DNA of 12,148 bases, taken from contig USLX01000055.1 in the NCBI GenBank assembly GCA_900555665.1, positions 1-12,148 of the forward strand, written 5' to 3'. The first letter of the stretch is position 1; each line of letters opens with the position of its first letter. Shown piece after piece: positions 1-6,829 of this stretch. The stretch is from an uncultured Eubacteriales bacterium (GTDB lineage: Bacteria > Bacillota > Clostridia > Oscillospirales > Oscillospiraceae). A model generated the notes under the pieces. It searched no databases. It was not told the DNA's origin and was given only the letters and a program-made list of their open reading frames with translations. The translations under genes were made by a program, and so were the position numbers.

Positions 1-1165
1 GCTTGATCTGTGCTGCATACCGACAATCGTCACTGCAATATTTCACATCTGACCTCGTTGTGATAAACTCCTTGCCGCAGCTTTCACAGGTACACGCCCG
101 GCTGCGGCTCTCCGCCGCCTCCTGCCGGTAAAATTTTGCACGGCAGTTGGGGCCGCAAAACAGGGTATTTGTCCGCTTGGATGCAAATTCCTGCCCGCAG
201 CACTTGCAGGTCAGCGTGAAGGGCTGACCGACAGCGTGTTCTCCAGCCTTGATTTTCTGATACCGCTCCCGGCTTTTGATGCGGTGCCGCTTGAGCTGTT
301 CCTGCCGCTTGATTTCTTCCACGGTCAGCTCCGGTGCGGGTAACTCGAACTGCCCGATAAAGCGAAGGTGAATTTCTACCTCCTGCACCCGGTCGCCGTC
401 GATGCGCTCTGGGGCGTGGACGATGATTTTCTCAATAAATTCGTTGATCATGGGCGTGGTCAGCTCGGAAAAATCGGTGTACTTCCTTGCCAGCTCCAGA
501 AACTGCTCCACACGGGCACTGTCCTCTGCGAAAGCGGACAGCCTTTCTTCCACTTCTGTGACAGAAACTTGCAGCGTTTTCTGCTCGGCTTCGTAATCTG
601 TCAGCAGACTGTCAAAGCGCTCATCGGTAATGCGTCCGACAGCAAAGGATTCATAGAGCTTTTTGATGATGGTGTCCAGCTCGGCAATACGCTTTTTGTT
701 CTTGCTCAGCCTTCGCTTGGCATCCTCGGCTGCCTCTGCCTGTCGGAGCTGGGAGGCGGAGTGCACCTTTTCCATAAACGCTGCCTGATTGGAAAGCGCA
801 AAGGTGCTGACCGTGCGGATGGTGTCCAGAATCAGGGTGCGCAGAGCCTTGGTCGTGATATAATGGCCGCAGCAGGCAGCGGTACGCTTCTGGCGGGCAA
901 GAGTATAGGAGGAACAATCGAAGAAGTCAGATGGATAGGGATTGTTCTCCATGCCGCCTTTGGAGCGGTGATTATACATCTTCTCGCCGCAGTCGGCGCA
1001 GTACAAAAGGCCGGTCAGCGGATTCGCTTCCCCCAACGTGTCGATGCGCTTGGGCGTCTTGCGGAGCTTTTGTGCAAGCTCCCATGTTTCCCTGTCCACA
1101 ATGGCCTCGTGGGTATCCTCAAAGATCAGCCAATCCTCTTGTAGCCAGTACCGAGGAAAAGAATT
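1..1165 (-). pseudogene. Large serine recombinase fragment (TnpX/Tn4451-like), N-terminus missing, runs off left edge
   Basis: The minus strand is open without a stop from just inside the hairpin at 1184-1186 to the window edge. From about 1150 the translation matches the C-terminal half of large serine recombinases: a WLIFEDTHEAIVD stretch, the zinc beta-ribbon region (YCADCGEKMYNH, then DCSSY and ACCGHYI), a coiled-coil-like Lys/Glu-rich segment, and the DUF4368-like EKIIVHAPER motif. After this come two extra Cys clusters (TCKCCG...FCGPNC and TCESCG...YCSDDC) that look like small zinc fingers. The N-terminal resolvase catalytic domain with its active-site serine is absent. The residues before the match (about 1151-1183) look unrelated, there is no start codon or ribosome site, and chromosomal intergenic DNA follows. 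I read it as a decayed or deletion-truncated mobile-element gene, inactive as a recombinase. The true C-terminus lies outside the window. Confidence 0.85.
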
Positions 1166-1174
1166 AAAACGCAG

Positions 1175-1214
1175 AAATGCCCGTTATCGGCCATATAGCC
1201 AATAACGGGCATTT
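1175..1214. repeat. Perfect 13-bp inverted repeat (stem-loop) beside the recombinase breakpoint
   Basis: Positions 1175-1187 (AAATGCCCGTTAT) are exactly complementary to 1202-1214. The 14-nt loop can add three more G-C pairs (1189-1191 with 1198-1200). On the minus strand it is followed by a loose T-rich stretch (GTTTTAATTCTTTT), and on the plus strand by only a short T run, so it is at best an imperfect terminator. It lies within about 30 bp of where recombinase homology stops. It could be a terminator, an end of the lost element, or a leftover from it. Confidence 0.6.
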
Positions 1215-1326
1215 GTCATTCATAGATAAGCTCAGTCAGAACGATTCGTTTTGAAACGAGAAAGCTGGTTGCAAGGACGAAACGATAGGACCTCTGATTT
1301 GCAAAAACCAACCAATCCTTTTTCTG
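1215..1326. other. Intergenic stretch without recognisable gene
   Basis: This AT-richer stretch lies between the element-side stem-loop and the terminators of the ispH-S1 operon. Short reading frames cross it but have no family resemblance or ribosome site. I see no promoter or RNA gene in it. Confidence 0.5.
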
Positions 1327-1350
1327 AAAACTCCCCTTATTTGAGGGAGT
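1327..1350 (-). terminator. Secondary intrinsic terminator candidate
   Basis: On the minus strand ACTCCC and GGGAGT form a 6-bp stem around a 9-nt loop, with a short TTTT tract beginning at the stem base. It stands just downstream of the stronger terminator of the ispH-S1 operon and would act as a backup. The stem is short, so it is a weaker call. It also faintly resembles the CT-rich hairpins of the intergenic repeat at the right edge. Confidence 0.4.
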
Positions 1351-1358
1351 CTTTCTAC

Positions 1359-1392
1359 AAAAAACCAGCCGCGCCCGAGTGGGAGCGGCTGG
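1359..1392 (-). terminator. Rho-independent terminator of the ispH-S1 operon
   Basis: On the minus strand CCAGCCGC (1392-1385) pairs perfectly with GCGGCTGG (1372-1365). Three further G-C pairs are possible inside the loop, and a run of six T residues (1364-1359) follows directly. It begins 12 nt after the stop codon of the fusion gene. This is a textbook intrinsic terminator and marks the end of the transcription unit that starts near 6774. Confidence 0.9.
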
Positions 1393-1404
1393 AAATCGGA
1401 TGGA

Positions 1405-3357
1405 TTATTCGGCGTCCTCGTCATCCATGTCAGCGTCTGCATTCAGCAGAGCGCGGATGGACAGCGAGATGCGCTTGTGCTCTTCGTCGATGTCGATGAT
1501 CTTGGCCTGGACTTCCTGACCCTCAGACAGGACATCCTCCGGCTTGCCGATGCGGCGATCCGCGATCTGGGAGATGTGGATCAGGCCGTCGACGCCCGGG
1601 ATGATCTCGGCGAAGGCGCCGAAGGTCATCAGCTTGACGATCTTAACGTCGACCACGTCGCCGACATGATACTCGCGGGTGAAGATGGTCCACGGGTTGG
1701 TGTCGTCGGTCTTGTAGCCGAGGGAGATCTTCTTCTTTTCCGGATCGAGGGCGATGACGTAGACATCGATCTCGTCGCCGACCTTGACGACCTCGGACGG
1801 ATTCTTAATGCGGTTCCAGCTCAGCTCAGACACATGAACCATGCCGTCCACGCCGCCGATGTCGACGAACGCACCGTAGCTGGTCAGGGACTTGACGGTG
1901 CCGTGGTACTTGTTGCCGACAGCAATCTCACTCCAGATCTTCTCCTGCGCGGCCTTGCGCTGCTCGGCAGCGACGGAGCGGATGGAGCCGACAACGCGGC
2001 GACGGGCACGGTTGACCTCGGTGATGCGGAGCTGGACGGGCTTCTTGACCATCTCGCCCAGATCGCCGCCCTTGGGCACACCAGACTGAGAAGCGGGGAC
2101 GAAGACGCGGACGCCCTTCACATTGACGACCAGGCCGCCCTTGTTCTCTTCGGTGACGACGCCCTCGAGAACTTCCTTGCTCTCGACAGCAGCTTCGATC
2201 TCTTCCCAAGCCTTACCGGCCTCGAGACGCTTCTTGCTCAGGCGGACAACGCCCTCGCCGTCGTTGACATGGACAACGATCGCTTCGATCTCGTCGCCGA
2301 CATGGACCACGTCCTCAACCTTGACGGACGGATCGCTGGTGAGGTCTTCTACCGGGATGTACGCGGTGTGCTTCGTGCCGAGATCGACCTGGATCTCGGT
2401 CGAGCCGATAGCCATGACGGTGCCGGTCACCTTATCTCCATTATTCAAAGTCTTGAGGGACTGCTCGAGAAGCTCGGCAAAATTCTCCTCCTGTGCAGTT
2501 TCAACTTTCAGTTCTTCGCTCATTGTGTTGTTTACCTCCTTAATTATCCACGACGGCGTCGATGCGCCCGCCGTGATACCTATCGTAGCTGCGCTGGAAA
2601 AAAGACGCAGATCCAGGTCGTCCGCATGATCGACCAGTGATACCGTTTGGCAGTACTGTTTGCAGATCATGGCAAGCCGGCCCGTATTGGCGCTGCCTGC
2701 ATCCCCGATGACGACCATTGCATCACATTTTTTGGAAAGAGCAATCGCTTCTTCCTGTCGCATTTCCGTAGCTTTGCATATTGTATCAAAGATTTCGAGA
2801 TTTGTACAGATTTTTTTTGCGATTTCGCGGCAGGAATCCCAATTTTTTTGCGTTCCGGTCGTCTGACAGACCATGGTCAGCGGCAGAGTCTGCCGTTCCT
2901 CGTCCGCTTGGAGCCAATTCTGCAATTCATCGGCAGTTTGCAGGATTACAGGATCGGTGCAGAAGCTTGCAATGGCGCGCACTTCGGGGTGTTCCGACAT
3001 ACCGATGATGAGGCAGCGGCGGTTCTGGCGTTCTGCAGTTTGCACGATGTGGTGAATTTTTTCCACAAAGGGACACGTCGCATCCACGACCTCGAGGCCG
3101 CGTGCGGCGAGCGCTTCCTGCATCGCTTTTTCCACGCCGTGCGCCCGCAGGATCACGGTCTCGCCGGGCTGCGCTTCGTCCGGTGAGGCAATTTCGCGCA
3201 CGCCGAGCGTGGCAAAGCGTTCCACCACATGATGGTTGTGGATGATAGGGCCGAGCGTGACAGCACGTTTGCCCTCACGGATGGCCTGCTCCACAAGGGA
3301 GACTGCCCGGTCAACTCCGAAGCAAAAGCCCGCCGTCTTTGCCAAGCAGATCTGCAT
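1405..3357 (-). CDS. ispH: IspH-ribosomal protein S1 fusion (HMBPP reductase / S1 RNA-binding protein)
   Basis: A 650-residue bifunctional protein. Residues 1-278 are IspH, the [4Fe-4S] enzyme that reduces HMBPP to IPP and DMAPP, the last step of the MEP isoprenoid pathway. The three cluster cysteines are present: C12 (GFCFGV), C95 (DATCPF) and C194 (DTICKAT). So are H40, H73, H123 and E125 (HPEV), N224 (GSANTGRL) and the ASTPSW loop. Residues 279-650 hold four S1 OB-fold repeats, at about 307-375, 395-460, 480-548 and 565-634. The last two are the most canonical (YGAFVDIGGVDGMVHVSEL; FGAFAEIIPGVDGLIHISQI). An acidic tail ends the protein. I chose ATG 3357 because IspH proteins begin only a few residues before LAKTAGFCFGV. 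This start lies inside the 3' end of plsC (47-nt overlap), so translation is probably coupled. Such fusions are known in Clostridia. An internal ribosome site at the junction may give free S1 as well. Confidence 0.95.
   Translation of the reverse strand: MQICLAKTAGFCFGVDRAVSLVEQAIREGKRAVTLGPIIHNHHVVERFATLGVREIASPDEAQPGETVILRAHGVEKAMQEALAARGLEVVDATCPFVEKIHHIVQTAERQNRRCLIIGMSEHPEVRAIASFCTDPVILQTADELQNWLQADEERQTLPLTMVCQTTGTQKNWDSCREIAKKICTNLEIFDTICKATEMRQEEAIALSKKCDAMVVIGDAGSANTGRLAMICKQYCQTVSLVDHADDLDLRLFSSAATIGITAGASTPSWIIKEVNNTMSEELKVETAQEENFAELLEQSLKTLNNGDKVTGTVMAIGSTEIQVDLGTKHTAYIPVEDLTSDPSVKVEDVVHVGDEIEAIVVHVNDGEGVVRLSKKRLEAGKAWEEIEAAVESKEVLEGVVTEENKGGLVVNVKGVRVFVPASQSGVPKGGDLGEMVKKPVQLRITEVNRARRRVVGSIRSVAAEQRKAAQEKIWSEIAVGNKYHGTVKSLTSYGAFVDIGGVDGMVHVSELSWNRIKNPSEVVKVGDEIDVYVIALDPEKKKISLGYKTDDTNPWTIFTREYHVGDVVDVKIVKLMTFGAFAEIIPGVDGLIHISQIADRRIGKPEDVLSEGQEVQAKIIDIDEEHKRISLSIRALLNADADMDDEDAE
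2521..2541 (-). promoter_or_regulatory. Internal ribosome binding site and ATG for a free S1 protein
   Basis: Within the fusion gene, AAGGAGG (2541-2535) is followed after 11 nt by an in-frame ATG (2523-2521), which is codon 279. This is exactly where IspH homology ends and the S1 part (MSEELKVE) begins. Starting here would give a 372-residue protein with all four S1 domains. The SD is the strongest consensus match in the operon and better than that of the full-length start. The motif is seen directly; its use is inferred. Confidence 0.65.
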
Positions 3358-3946
3358 CCCTGTCACCACCCAATTCGTAGATTGTACGCAGGAGCGCGTC
3401 CGCTTCCGCGTGGCAGGCCGCATGATCGTCCTGCGTGAGGCCCTGCAAGGTGTAGGGCTGACCGAAGTGCACCGTAACCGGGCAAAACGGTGTTCGGTTG
3501 CGCGTCACATAGACCGGTAGAAGCGGCGCACCGCTCTCCAGTGCCATGTGAATGGCCCCCGTTTTGGCACGGACATGCTTGCTGCCGTTGCAGCGCGTGC
3601 CCTCCACAAAAACCAGAACCTTGTCATCTTCCCGCAGCGCCTCGGCGCTTTTACGGTAGACCTCCGGCTGGTGCTCGCCGCGGCGGACGAAAATGATATC
3701 GAACTTTTCCATCACCCAGCCGAGAAAAGGCACCCTGCGCAGCTCCTGTTTGGCCAGAATCCGGATCATTTTCGGGCTGTTCAGCGCCAGGAGAATCCAG
3801 ATCGGGTCGGCCATGCCGGAGTGGTTCGCGCAAAGAATTGCGCGCCCGGCCGGAACCAGCTCCCGGCCATAGACATGAAATACCGGGTGCCAGAAAAACA
3901 GCCCGATCCGGCAGAGCCACCAGCAGAGCCGATACCAGAATGTCAT
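3311..3946 (-). CDS. plsC: 1-acyl-sn-glycerol-3-phosphate acyltransferase (PlsC family)
   Basis: A 211-residue membrane-associated acyltransferase that probably adds the second acyl chain to lysophosphatidate, giving phosphatidic acid for phospholipid synthesis. The family blocks are in order: NHSGMAD (H42 and D47, the catalytic HX4D), the substrate-binding FVRRG at 86-90, FVEGTR at 113-118, and LLPVYV at 142-147. An aromatic, hydrophobic N-terminus (about residues 3-20) fits membrane anchoring. The start overlaps the cmk stop as ATGA, and the 3' end overlaps the start of the ispH-S1 gene by 47 nt. The order cmk-plsC-ispH is a familiar clostridial arrangement. Acyl-donor preference cannot be read from the sequence. 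Confidence 0.92.
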   Translation of the reverse strand: MTFWYRLCWWLCRIGLFFWHPVFHVYGRELVPAGRAILCANHSGMADPIWILLALNSPKMIRILAKQELRRVPFLGWVMEKFDIIFVRRGEHQPEVYRKSAEALREDDKVLVFVEGTRCNGSKHVRAKTGAIHMALESGAPLLPVYVTRNRTPFCPVTVHFGQPYTLQGLTQDDHAACHAEADALLRTIYELGGDRDADLLGKDGGLLLRS

Positions 3947-4617
3947 CCGAGCTTCCTCCGTACAATGGCCAAAATTTCCGCGACTGACTGCTCGATGGTG
4001 TTGCCCGAGGTGTCCAGCTTCACGGCGTCGCGGGCCGGACGCAGCGGCGCGATGTCGCGCTCCGAGTCCTGCTTGTCCCGCTTTTTCATTTCATCCAAAA
4101 CCTGTGCATAGCTGATCTTATCGCCCCTGGCCTGCAGTTCTTCAAAGCGGCGGCGGGCGCGTTCCTCCGGCGAGGCCGTGAGGAAAATCTTTACGTCCGC
4201 GCGCGGCAAAACGACCGTCCCGATGTCGCGCCCGTCCATGACAACGTCATGCTCCCGCGCAAACTGCCGCTGCATATCGAGTAAGTACTCCCGCACGCAC
4301 GGCTGCGCCGAGACGCCCGAGGCGTACCGGCTCATCTCCGGCGTGCGCAGCTCCCCGGTCACGTCCATGCCGTTTAAGATCATGTGCTGCACGCCGTCGG
4401 CTTGGTGGTCGATGACGATGTTCACGTCGTCGATGAGCCGACGGATGCCGTCCGCGTCCTTCGGGCCGATGCCCATCAGCCACATATGATAGCCGACCGT
4501 GCGATAAATCGCGCCCGTGTCCACATAGAGATATCCCAATTCCTTCGCCGCGGCCTTGGCCATGGTGCTCTTTCCCGCGCCGCTCGGCCCGTCGATGGCG
4601 ATGGCATGATGTTTCAT
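3943..4617 (-). CDS. cmk: (d)CMP kinase
   Basis: A 224-residue cytidylate kinase that phosphorylates CMP and dCMP with ATP, a salvage and recycling step for pyrimidine nucleotides, including CMP released in phospholipid synthesis. The P-loop is GPSGAGKST (10-18). It is followed by VDTGAIYR (32-39), DGRDIGT (128-134), the arginine-rich lid around 153-157, and RDKQDSERDIAPL (180-192), which is the family's characteristic C-terminal motif. The length is normal for Cmk. The start codon overlaps the stop of the upstream FAD oxidoreductase as ATGA, and its own stop overlaps plsC the same way, so the three are almost certainly co-translated. Confidence 0.97.
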   Translation of the reverse strand: MKHHAIAIDGPSGAGKSTMAKAAAKELGYLYVDTGAIYRTVGYHMWLMGIGPKDADGIRRLIDDVNIVIDHQADGVQHMILNGMDVTGELRTPEMSRYASGVSAQPCVREYLLDMQRQFAREHDVVMDGRDIGTVVLPRADVKIFLTASPEERARRRFEELQARGDKISYAQVLDEMKKRDKQDSERDIAPLRPARDAVKLDTSGNTIEQSVAEILAIVRRKLG

Positions 4618-5873
4618 TCCGCTTCCTCCTTTGCCGCGGCCTCTCCGGCTGCGCGGCCGGTTGCCCAGGCAATCTGTAAATTAAAGCCGCCCGTGTAGGC
4701 GTCCACGTCCAGGATTTCTCCCGCAAAATAGAGCCCGAGCACCAGCCTGGACGCCATTGTTGTCGGGTCGACCTCCTTGACCTTCACGCCGCCGGACGTG
4801 ACGATCGCGTCTTCCACCGGGGCCTTGCAGGCAATGTCAACCGTAAAATGCTTCAAAACATCTAAAAGCTGCCGCCGCTGCGCCTTTGTCACCGAATGCA
4901 CCTTTTCATCCGGTGCAATGCCGCTGCGCTTCACAACGACCGGGATCATCGACCGCGGCAGCAGATCATCCAGCGCGTGCGAAAAATCGCGGTTTGCGTA
5001 CTTTTCAAAGTCGCGCAGCAGCCGCTCATCGAGCGTCTTCTCATCCAGCGCGGGCTTGAGATCGAGCTCGACCGTAAATGCCTCATCCTTCCGGCCCATG
5101 TGCGCACTGGCAGACAGGACAATCGGCCCGGAGAGACCGAAATGCGTGAACAAAAGCTCCCCAAATTCCTCAAAAACAACTTTGTTTTTGCTATTTTTCA
5201 GCCGCAGCGTCACATTTTTCAGCGCAAGACCCTGCATGGCCGCGCAGTCGTGTCCGCGCTCGACGAGCGGTACAAGTGACCCGACCGGCTCCACAATGCT
5301 GTGCCCCAAAGCCGCTGCCATCCGGTAACCGTCGCCGGTCGAACCCGTCAGGGGATAGGAGGCCCCACCGGTCGCCAGAATGACCGCATCCGCCGGGATC
5401 GGCCCCTGCACCGTCTTAACGCCGGAAACCCGTCCGTCCCGAACGGCAATTTCCGTTGCGGCCGCCCGCCGGATGCAGACGCCATTCCCGTGCAAATAGC
5501 GCTCCAACGCGGCAAGCACATCGGAGGAGCGGTCAGAAACCGGGAAAACGCGGCCCCCGCGCTCCGTCTTCAGCGCGCAGCCGTGCGCTTCAAAAAAAGC
5601 CTTTGCGTCTGCCGGCGTGAACCGCGAGAGGGCACTATATAAAAAACGTGGGTTCGTCGGTGTGTTTTTCAGCACATCCTCCCAGGGACAGTCATTCGTA
5701 ACGTTGCATCGGCCCTTGCCCGTAATGAGCAGCTTTTTGCCGAGACGGCTGTTCGGCTCGAGAAGCGTGACATGGGCGCCGCACTCTGCCGCGCGGCCTG
5801 CGGCCATCATTCCCGCCGCGCCGCCGCCGATGACAACAACCTTATTCGACCCGTTCATAGACGTCGTATTCAT
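4614..5873 (-). CDS. FAD-dependent oxidoreductase, HI0933 / BaiN-like flavoprotein family
   Basis: A 419-residue flavoprotein of unknown substrate. The N-terminus has the dinucleotide-binding GGGAAG fold (16-21) with an acidic residue at E39, then the family signature GKKLLITGKGRCNVTN (45-60). ATGGAS follows at 167-172. The C-terminal SGGVKVKEVDPTTM (360-373) and AGEILDVDAYTGGFNLQIA (384-402) complete the FAD site. I chose ATG 5873 over ATG 5858 because GGAG lies 10 nt before it and no ribosome site precedes the later one. This start overlaps the end of the regulator gene by 32 nt. Members of this family often sit just upstream of cmk in Clostridia. Some are annotated as aminoacetone oxidases or BaiN, but the sequence does not fix the substrate. 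Confidence 0.92.
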   Translation of the reverse strand: MNTTSMNGSNKVVVIGGGAAGMMAAGRAAECGAHVTLLEPNSRLGKKLLITGKGRCNVTNDCPWEDVLKNTPTNPRFLYSALSRFTPADAKAFFEAHGCALKTERGGRVFPVSDRSSDVLAALERYLHGNGVCIRRAAATEIAVRDGRVSGVKTVQGPIPADAVILATGGASYPLTGSTGDGYRMAAALGHSIVEPVGSLVPLVERGHDCAAMQGLALKNVTLRLKNSKNKVVFEEFGELLFTHFGLSGPIVLSASAHMGRKDEAFTVELDLKPALDEKTLDERLLRDFEKYANRDFSHALDDLLPRSMIPVVVKRSGIAPDEKVHSVTKAQRRQLLDVLKHFTVDIACKAPVEDAIVTSGGVKVKEVDPTTMASRLVLGLYFAGEILDVDAYTGGFNLQIAWATGRAAGEAAAKEEAE

Positions 5874-6702
5874 CCCAGATATGCTCCAGATTCTCAAAGG
5901 TCTGCGTGAGCAGCCGCTCCTGCCGGCGCCCGATTGAGACAACCAGCGCGTTGATTACGCTCATTGCCGCGACCAGCGAGTCCACGACCGAGACCATGCC
6001 GCTTTTGGCAATCAGCACATGGTTGGCCAGCTTGCCTGCGGGGGCATCTTCTTTGTCGGTGATGGCGATGACAGTGGCGTGCCGGTCGTGCGCATACTGC
6101 ATGACCTTCACGGTGCGCCCGGAATAGCGCGGCAGGCTGATGCCGATGACAACATCGCCTTCGCCCACCCGCAGCATCTGCTCAAACATTTCGCTCGTCG
6201 CCGTAGAGCAGACGAGGCGGACGTTATCAAAAAGGTTGCGGAAATAGAAGTCCAGATATGTCGCCAGCGATGCCGACGAGCGGACGCCAACGAGGTAAAT
6301 ATGCCGTGCCTGCAAAATGGCGTCGACGCAGGCGGACATTTCACGCCGGTCGAGCGCCTCCGAGGTCAGGCGGATAGAGTCCATATCGCTTTGCAGTACG
6401 CTCGAGACGATGTCCTGGTCGCCAAAGCGGTCATTGGCAACCTCGATGCGCTGCACTGAAGTGAGCCGCGTGCGCACCAGCTCCTGCAGGCAGCGCTGCA
6501 TGCTGGGATAGCCGTCGAAGCCAAGCTCGACGGCGAAGCGCACGACCGTGGACTCCGAAACGGCCACGGTTTTGCCCAATTTGCTGGCCGTCATAAAGGC
6601 GGCCTTATCATAGGATTCCAATATGTAGGCTGCAATGCGTTTTTGCCCCTTGGAAAAGGTGTGCAGCTGCGTTTGGATTGTAGTCAAAATGTCAGAAGAC
6701 AT
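5842..6702 (-). CDS. MurR/RpiR-family transcriptional regulator
   Basis: A 286-residue one-component regulator. The N-terminal HTH_6 domain (about 1-78) contains the helix-turn-helix around ASKLGKTVAVSESTVVRFAVELGF (39-62). A C-terminal SIS domain (about 110-255) shows the sugar-phosphate binding features IYLVGVRSSAS (135-145) and GISLPRYSGRT (187-197). Proteins of this type sense phosphosugars such as N-acetylmuramate 6-phosphate or ribose phosphate; the ligand here is unknown. ATG 6702 was chosen because GGAGG lies 8 nt upstream. A longer reading frame from 6765 would start inside the palindrome and has no comparable site. It is first in the operon, directly behind a good promoter, so it may regulate itself and the genes behind it. 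No sugar-phosphate catabolic gene is next to it. Confidence 0.92.
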   Translation of the reverse strand: MSSDILTTIQTQLHTFSKGQKRIAAYILESYDKAAFMTASKLGKTVAVSESTVVRFAVELGFDGYPSMQRCLQELVRTRLTSVQRIEVANDRFGDQDIVSSVLQSDMDSIRLTSEALDRREMSACVDAILQARHIYLVGVRSSASLATYLDFYFRNLFDNVRLVCSTATSEMFEQMLRVGEGDVVIGISLPRYSGRTVKVMQYAHDRHATVIAITDKEDAPAGKLANHVLIAKSGMVSVVDSLVAAMSVINALVVSIGRRQERLLTQTFENLEHIWDEYDVYERVE

Positions 6703-6723
6703 GGAAACTTCCTCCGAAAAAAG

Positions 6724-6734
6724 CTGATGATCAG
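6724..6734. repeat. Short palindrome CTGATGATCAG in the rpiR leader
   Basis: Five-base arms (CTGAT and ATCAG) flank a single central base. It sits between the larger palindrome and the ribosome site of the regulator gene. It could be a chance palindrome or an operator half-site region. Confidence 0.35.
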
Positions 6735-6744
6735 AAAATGCGGC

Positions 6745-6763
6745 GCTGCAAGCTGCTTGCAGC
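6745..6763. promoter_or_regulatory. Operator candidate: 19-bp palindrome GCTGCAAG-CTG-CTTGCAGC
   Basis: Two perfect 8-bp arms surround a 3-bp centre, about 11-29 nt downstream of the predicted transcription start of the rpiR operon. Position and symmetry fit an operator for a dimeric regulator, and the first gene encodes one. As RNA it would form a small hairpin in the leader, but no T run follows, so it is not a terminator. Binding by the encoded RpiR protein is inferred. Confidence 0.5.
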
Positions 6764-6780
6764 ATGAAAAAACTTTTACT

Positions 6781-6809
6781 ATTTTACAGGATTACGTTGA
6801 TCTTTGCAA
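6781..6809 (-). promoter_or_regulatory. Sigma-A-type promoter of the rpiR-cmk-ispH operon
   Basis: On the minus strand TTGCAA (6809-6804) and TAAAAT (6786-6781) are separated by exactly 17 bp, in an AT-rich gap between rluB and the regulator gene. Transcription would begin near 6774 and give a leader of about 70 nt. It is the clearest promoter in the window. Confidence 0.7.
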
Positions 6810-6829
6810 GTATTTCGGTTGAAAATACT
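6809..6829. repeat. Inverted repeat AGTATTT-N7-AAATACT at the -35 edge
   Basis: Perfect 7-bp arms are separated by 7 bp. The left arm touches the -35 box of the rpiR promoter, and the right arm reaches the rluB stop codon. There is no following T run on the minus strand, so it is a weak terminator candidate for rluB and a fair candidate for an upstream regulator site. Confidence 0.4.

Noticed and set aside
368..1144. Long plus-strand reading frame (258 codons) opposite the recombinase fragment
   Set aside because: It is a shadow of the minus-strand recombinase frame: no ribosome site, no family resemblance, and the minus-strand translation is clearly homologous to recombinases.
1477..2640. 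Plus-strand reading frame of 387 codons opposite ispH-S1
   Set aside because: Its Asp/Leu/Val-rich composition comes from the complement of the S1 coding sequence. The minus-strand protein has all expected motifs.
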